From the NCBI GenBank assembly GCA_002794775.1, contig NBAY01000002.1, positions 992,001-1,056,000 on the forward strand: a DNA stretch of 64,000 bases, read 5' to 3'. The DNA is from Porodaedalea pini. Its lineage: Eukaryota; Basidiomycota; Agaricomycetes; Hymenochaetales; Hymenochaetaceae. The position numbers were made by a program, and so were the translations under genes. Below are positions 58,849-64,000 of the stretch, in pieces. How positions within the stretch are numbered: position 1 is the stretch's first letter; each line of letters opens with the position of its first letter. Under the pieces are notes generated by a model that was not told the DNA's origin, did not search any database, and was given only the letters and a program-made list of their open reading frames with translations.

Positions 58849-59447
58849 TGCGGGTTCAGCCAAATGTTAGTGGTGAAGATGAGGTTGGAGATTCAAGAGA
58901 TGGTTTTCACGATATGTTCGAAGCACGTGGATGAAGCGGACGGCAGCAGACCGATGGCGCGGTAGAAGCATGCAGCCCAGATTGAACGTCTGACTCCTCC
59001 TATCTAAAGTCCCCACCTGTCTGTCTCACTGGGACCCTGCGGAAGGCGTCCCGACTCGAACTGCCTCTCCACCGCCATTGCCGTCACCATCCCGACCATA
59101 ACCAAAATCCTGTCTGTCCGTCGTCTCTGTGCATCCCGCCGCCATTGATTTGCCCACTCCACACCTTTCCCTGCCACGGTTCTCAAGCGGCATCACATCC
59201 GATTCATTCCACCCCACTCCCTGGGCCAAACTCTTCCCCAGAGAGCAGGTGGACTTGACCGCTGTGCACCACTCCTGCTCACCAACCTCTCCACCTCCGA
59301 CTGCCCTAAGCCCCAGTCCACGGCTCCAAAGACTATGCAGTCAAGGTACTCGAATATTGCAGATCATTTTACACATACATTTCTTTTAAGGTAACCTTCT
59401 CGCCGTGCGCGCCTATGACTCATCTCTCCCATCCTGTAGCCTCTCGA
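58849..59447. other. Spacer between the two RidA genes
   Basis: Presumed promoter of the short RidA gene. The 59129-59389 frame shows no motif. Nothing else was recognised. Confidence 0.45.
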
Positions 59448-60070
59448 CTACTCAGCAACCGCGATACACTCGATCTCGAAGAGGACGCCAAGTGGAAGCT
59501 TGGCAACCTCGACACAAGATCGGGCGGGCTTGTGCGAGCCGAAGAAATCAGCGTAGACGCTGTTGATGCGCGCGAAGTCATTCATGCTCTGGAGGAATAC
59601 CTGCGAGTTCCAATATCAGATCATTACGAGCAATCTTGGAGAAATTATTGGTAGAACGTACGGTGGTCTTGGCTACCTTGTCTACTGAGCTGCCACTGGC
59701 CTCGACGACGGCCTTGAGGTTTGCGAGCGCTTGCTTCGCCTGCTCCTCGACCCCGCCTTCGACGACCTTCATTGTCGTCGGGTTGAGTGGGATACAGCCG
59801 GACAGGAAGATGAGATTTCCGGCCTTGATGGCCTGCGAGTAAGGGCCTACGGCACCCGGGGAGTCTGAAGATGGCATTTAAGTAGCATTTTTGAGTAGCT
59901 TGGAGGACGACACACAACGCACTTTCGGTTGAAACAGCTGAGAGGGACATGGCACTTTTTTGTGTGAGATGTGAAGATTTTTGGAAGGCGCGAGCTGACA
60001 CAGGAGACGTGAAGAGTGTGCGAGGAGTTCTATGTATGTAGTTAGAAGCCAGAAGACGAAGGAAAGCCAT
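59448..60070 (-). CDS. RidA-family reactive intermediate deaminase, probable mitochondrial form
   Basis: From an ATG at 60070 the first exon reads [20 protein letters not shown] and further basic/Ser-rich sequence before MSLSAVSTE, the point where the short paralogue begins. The ~41 extra residues look like a mitochondrial presequence. Later exons give [78 protein letters not shown] and [20 protein letters not shown], ending at 59448. The pairing with a leaderless copy mirrors yeast Mmf1 (mitochondrial) and Hmf1 (cytosolic). It diverges from the reductase gene with 215 bp between starts. An ATTAATATT hexamer unit overlaps the start codon. Confidence 0.88.
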
Positions 60071-60285
60071 TAATATTCAATTCTTTCTTGACGCGTTCTC
60101 GACGATGTGCCAACCTTAACGCGTGCCGGATTAAGTTTCTGTTTATGGTAATTATGCCGGTGCTCGACGGATGGCGTGATGAGGCCTAAACTTCGCGCGC
60201 TTTCCGTTGGTCGGAATGCTTACTGACAACAGTGACAAGCTTGTTCTGAAGTAACCGACTCTCTCTTCCTCTAACCACAATCACT
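60071..60285. promoter_or_regulatory. Bidirectional promoter of mitochondrial RidA and the cytochrome b5 reductase
   Basis: 215 bp separate divergent start codons. Both products are predicted to be mitochondrial, so shared control is plausible but not shown. Confidence 0.5.
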
Positions 60286-61690
60286 ATGTCTTTCACTCTC
60301 CTCAGATCCGCCACATGCCGACGCGCAACCGTACGTTATCATGCATTCGAATCTTGTTCTCATTTTTCTGACGCGCCAGTCGAATGCACACAGACTACCT
60401 TCACGCGCCGGTACGCGACCGCGCCTGAATCGCCTGCAACAAAGTCGAACTGGGGCCTCTACCTCGCCGCTGCAGGCGTCACAGGCCTCGCTGGATATGC
60501 ACTTCTTCAGGGTAACGACAAGGCGGCGGCGGCGTTCCGAGCGCCCAAGCAGGAGAAGAGCCCGCTCGACCCGAACCAGTTCATTGATTTCAAGCTCAAG
60601 AAGGTCGAGCCGTACAACCATAACACGTCCAAGTGTGTGCCGTCTTACCCTATAAGTAAGGCTGAGGGTAGTTTAGCTGAACAAAGAACTATGTAGGTTC
60701 ATCTTCGAGCTCCCGAACAACGAGGCATCCCTTCTGCCTGTCGCGTCCTGTGTCGTCGTCAAGTCCTCTGACCCCGAGGCACTTAAAGATAGCAAGGGAG
60801 CGCCTGTCATCCGACCATACACTCCGATCTCTCCGTCCGATGCTCCTGGCGAGCTCACCTTCTTGGTCAAGAAATACCCGAAGGGTCTGGCGTCTGTGCA
60901 CATTCACAACCTGAAGCCTGGAGAGTCGCTGTCCATCAAGGGTCCAATCCCTAAATTCGAATACAAGAGTGAGTCTTGTTGAGTAAACGCTGCTACGTTG
61001 GCCATCTGAATTAGGATCTAGTCAACGAATTCGACAATGTCGGTCTTATTGGCGGAGGAAGTGGGATGTAAGCATCTTCATTTCTGACTTGTCTCCTAAT
61101 AAAACTGATAATACGCGCAGCACCCCCCTATACCAGGTCTTGACCCATGCACTCGCTGACCCGTCAAACAAGACGAAGTTCACACTTCTCTTCTCAAATG
61201 TTACTGAGCAAGATATTCTGCTGCGTGAAGAGTTCGACGCGCTGACGAAAAAGTATCCTGAGACGTTCAAAGCTGTGTACTACCTCGACAAGGGCGACAG
61301 GGACTGGAAAGGCACGTTCCGTATTCTTGATCCCCACGATTTATTTTTCACGCATGAGGAACATAGGTGAGACCGGATACATCAGTAAGGAGGGCATCAA
61401 GAAATACGTATCTGGACCCGATGCCGGGAACAAGGTCAAGATCTTCGTCTGCGGTGAGAGCGGTCCTTCAGGTTCTTCGAAGAAATAGTTCCGCAGCTTA
61501 ACTTGTCCCGTAGGTCCACCTGGACAGGTTGCTTCGCTCGCAGGCAAGAAGGACGGGATGAAACAGGGAGAGCTTGGTGGCGTTCTTAAAGAGCTTGGAT
61601 ACACTGAGGAGCAGGTATGCTTTCCTCTGTAATTTCTCCGTTATCCCTGCTCATGCTATGCTGCCTTAACTTCAGGTCTACAAATTCTAG
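60286..61690 (+). CDS. MCR1: NADH-cytochrome b5 reductase, mitochondrial (Mcr1 type)
   Basis: The start at 60286 gives MSFTLLRSATCRRATVRYHA, a basic mitochondrial leader, and a membrane segment NWGLYLAAAGVTGLAGYALL. The FAD domain follows (FIDFKLKKVEPYNHNTS, then RPYTPISP, the flavin-binding RxYTxxS motif). The NAD domain has GLIGGGSGITPLYQ and VCGPPGQ, and the protein ends EEQVYKF with TAG at 61688-61690. At least six exons are needed (for example breaks near 60635/60695, 60970/61019, 61066/61121, 61329/61370). The enzyme passes electrons from NADH to cytochrome b5 or, in Mcr1, to the intermembrane space and ergosterol-linked reactions. Confidence 0.93.
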
Positions 61691-62089
61691 GAGCTCGCTC
61701 TGCCTCTAGTACTGACTCGGAGCTGAAATCTGCAGTCAATTGGAAATGTACATATGGACGCTTTAATGTATTTCTTAATCTCATAGATGAACATGAATGG
61801 TCAAAGAAAATAGAGGCAAGGTGCTGTAATCGAGTGTTGAGTCGGAGGCGCCTGCCTTATCGAGAAGACACGCTTTTGCCGCCGCGCAACCTGAATTGAC
61901 CGCTTTGTTAGCTGCGCACTACCAAGGACGCAGCTCTCACCGCTTCTTGTCTTTGTAACATTATTGGTTGCTGTGCTAGTGCTTGTATTTTTGTCCAGAG
62001 TCTCTGCTTCGGTGGTGTGACACGACGCCGACAACGCGTCTACCCGCTTTGCTGCAGCGCACAACGGACTAAGCTGCAGGACCTAGTCA
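61691..62089. other. Spacer and presumed promoter of the deubiquitinase gene
   Basis: This is about 400 bp between tandem plus-strand genes. No gene is recognised. The 61801-62064 minus frame has no motif. Confidence 0.45.
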
Positions 62090-64000
62090 TTGACGCTCAA
62101 GTCTGTTGAAATGGTGACCACGATCGACGACAACAATCCGAAGGGACAGTCGAGCAACTCATCGGCGCGGTTGCCATCGAATAGTACTTCAGGTGTATCG
62201 AGCGCCGTCAACCCTACGTCCTTCTACGGGAGCGGGTCTAGTTACAACAGGCAAACGAGCACCAATGTGCAGTCGAACAGCAATACACAGGGCACGGAAA
62301 GGACACCGCCCGCACTGCCGAAACGACAGTACAGCACAGCGGTCACAGCCGGCTCATCGCACACGACCTATCTTCCTCCCCAATCGTCCTTTGGCGGCAC
62401 GTATCGCGAGCCTGAGCTCGTTCCCCCTGACGACGACGAGCCAATGCCCGACCTCATCCCCTCCAATGAATTCAACTCCGGTGCGGGCTCCAATGTCTGG
62501 CCCACATCATTTGCTGAGACGGAGTTCGGTGGCTCGAGCACGCAACACTGGAACCAGCCGGACTTCAACGCGCGCCTCACGCCCGCGCACACGTGGGGTG
62601 CCGATGGCGACGTGCGGCTGATCGAGGATGCGTTCGGCGCGGAGCCGCCGATTGATGGGCGGGATCTGACGATGGAGCGTCGCTGGTGGGATACGCAGGT
62701 CCCCGGCGCGCCGCAGCGCCCTGGTCCTGGCATGCTGCCGCCACGACTGGCAGATGCGCTGCATCACCCGGACCACTCGCTCGTCAGCGTCACTGTTACC
62801 CCACCGGAGATTGCAACGGGATCGATCCCAGGCGGGAGCAGCAGCGTGAGCTCCACGTCGGCACCGAGCTCTCCTCCGCCTGCAGGTACATCAGGAACGC
62901 ACAGCCGCTCGTCGAGTGTGTCTATCTCAACGCCTCCGACGCCCGAGGAATTGCGCGAGGCCGTCCCGCACCCGCACGCGTACTACTGCCGACGGCATAA
63001 TGGATGGGTTTTACTCGTCTGGCGGTCGTCGAGCATGCTGCCGCCGCTTGCGCCTTCGTTTACGCGCAGCGAACACGCGCCGTTGCCCAACCAGGAGCGC
63101 AGGAAAAGGACGCAGAACTGCCTGGAGGAGCCGCCGATCGGTCGGCTGCAGAACATGACGCATCACTTCCACCGCTATGAGAGGGCCGTTGACGCGGCGT
63201 ACATGACGCCCAAGTACGCGCCGCGTGCATGGGAGCGGGCCGAGCGCTCGAAGCAGTCGCGCCGGCGTATGACGATCGGCTCGGATGATCTTGACTCTGA
63301 AGTCGTTGCGCGGGCGGTAGGGGGCGACGTGCAGAGTGAGTTGATGACGCAGATGGTCACCGATGCAAAAGAAGCGGAGGAAACACACGACTTGCTGGAC
63401 CTTTATGTCTGCTGTCAGTGCTCATTCTACGTCGTTGTTTCGGACGTGATCCCTGGCGTTATCCCTATCAAAACTCTCGACGCGTTTGTCTCGGAAAAAA
63501 ACAGTCATCCACCTCCCGGAAAATCTGAGCGACAGTCCGTGCATGCTGCCTGGGAAACAGTCATCACGTACGTTGATCGCTGAATTTTATTTATTCGTTT
63601 CGCTGTGCGTTGATAATGTCTGAACCTAGGGTCATCGAGAACAAACTTTGGAAGGGCAATAATAAGATGCTCTCCGTCAATGGGAAGACGTTCTCTAGTA
63701 AAGTGGGATGGAGTCCCACCGTGTCCGTCTATTTGTGTTACCTCTATTCAGTATTTGCTTATCACTATGTTGATCCAGACAGAAACTCTTTGAATCCATT
63801 GGCTTCAAATTGTTCATGTCTGCTCCTAAAGAGGGTGCAGACCCAGTAGCAATGCTTCAACCTCCTGATACAGACCCGTCCAGCGAGACCGGGCGTCTTA
63901 ATCGCGACCGCCTCCTTCGTGCATGGGTCGAAATTGGTGCAATCCTTGTGGATTACCGCCGCCGCCACTGTGCGTGTCGTGTAGCTCTTTCTCTTTGACG
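62090..64000 (+). CDS. Ubp2-like ubiquitin-specific protease, N-terminal part (runs off the window)
   Basis: Exon 1 (62090 to ~63566) encodes a low-complexity Ser/Thr/Pro-rich leader. A folded region starts near AYYCRRHNGWVLLVWRSS. It continues with NMTHHFHRYERAVDAAYMTP and LDLYVCCQCSFYVVVSDVIP, with Cys pairs that may bind zinc. Exon 2 (from ~63632) gives RVIENKLWKGNNKMLSVNGK with TFSSKVGW, and exon 3 (from ~63779) LFESIGFKLF. These match the repeated domain found before the catalytic core in Ubp2-type deubiquitinases. The Cys and His boxes of the protease lie beyond base 64000 and were not seen, so the assignment rests on the N-terminal region. Confidence 0.7.

Noticed and set aside
1..64000. 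CRISPR arrays, bacterial operons, prophage or attachment sites
   Set aside because: No regularly spaced direct repeats of the right size were seen. Introns, targeting leaders and gene families are eukaryotic.

Overview
The window looks like nuclear DNA of a basidiomycete (Agaricomycete-type) fungus. Genes are close-packed and split by many introns of about 50 nt. There are three DUF6533-type membrane-protein genes, two F-box proteins of the kind expanded in mushroom-forming fungi, and chromodomain Ty3/gypsy and Ty1/copia retroelements. Housekeeping genes are recognisably fungal: importin-9, NOG2, proteasome alpha-5, an Mcr1-type reductase, RidA and a Ubp2-type deubiquitinase.

Layout. 1-7.3 kb is a nested retroelement block. 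It holds the 3' part of a chromovirus (gag end, pol, 3' LTR) with a convincing -1 frameshift site, then two inverted pieces of a related LTR, then a copia element on the minus strand whose pol is cut off by one of those LTR pieces. Both pol frames carry in-frame TGA stops. 7.3-13 kb holds a gene fragment beside the copia LTR and a 2.6-kb tandem duplication of a DUF6533 gene. 14-34 kb is ordinary gene space: a membrane protein, an RF2-type organellar release factor, an F-box protein, importin-9 diverging from an RS-rich protein, NOG2 (whose long intron holds a candidate H/ACA snoRNA) and inositol monophosphatase. 33.7-34.4 kb is an AT-rich 659-bp MITE with 25-bp inverted ends and a TA duplication. 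34.5-40.8 kb has an amidohydrolase and a second F-box gene.

41.2-58.1 kb is a segmental duplication. Block X (41.2-45.6) returns at 51.15-56.17, and a partial third copy lies at 50.55-51.15. Block P (49.0-50.55) returns at 56.17-57.72. P carries the 20S proteasome alpha-5 gene: complete downstream, truncated and frameshifted upstream. A 3.4-kb insert with a third DUF6533 gene separates X from P only in the upstream copy. Between copies, many indels are exactly one or two palindromic hexamers (AATATT or ACTAGT class) placed at ATT or ACT. This was the most unexpected signal. An allelic false duplication from a dikaryon assembly is a real alternative.

58.3-64 kb holds two RidA paralogues (one with a mitochondrial-type leader), an Mcr1-type NADH-cytochrome b5 reductase diverging from the second RidA, and the first part of a Ubp2-like deubiquitinase that runs off the window. 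Exon structures were read by eye from splice signals and family similarity. No database search was possible.
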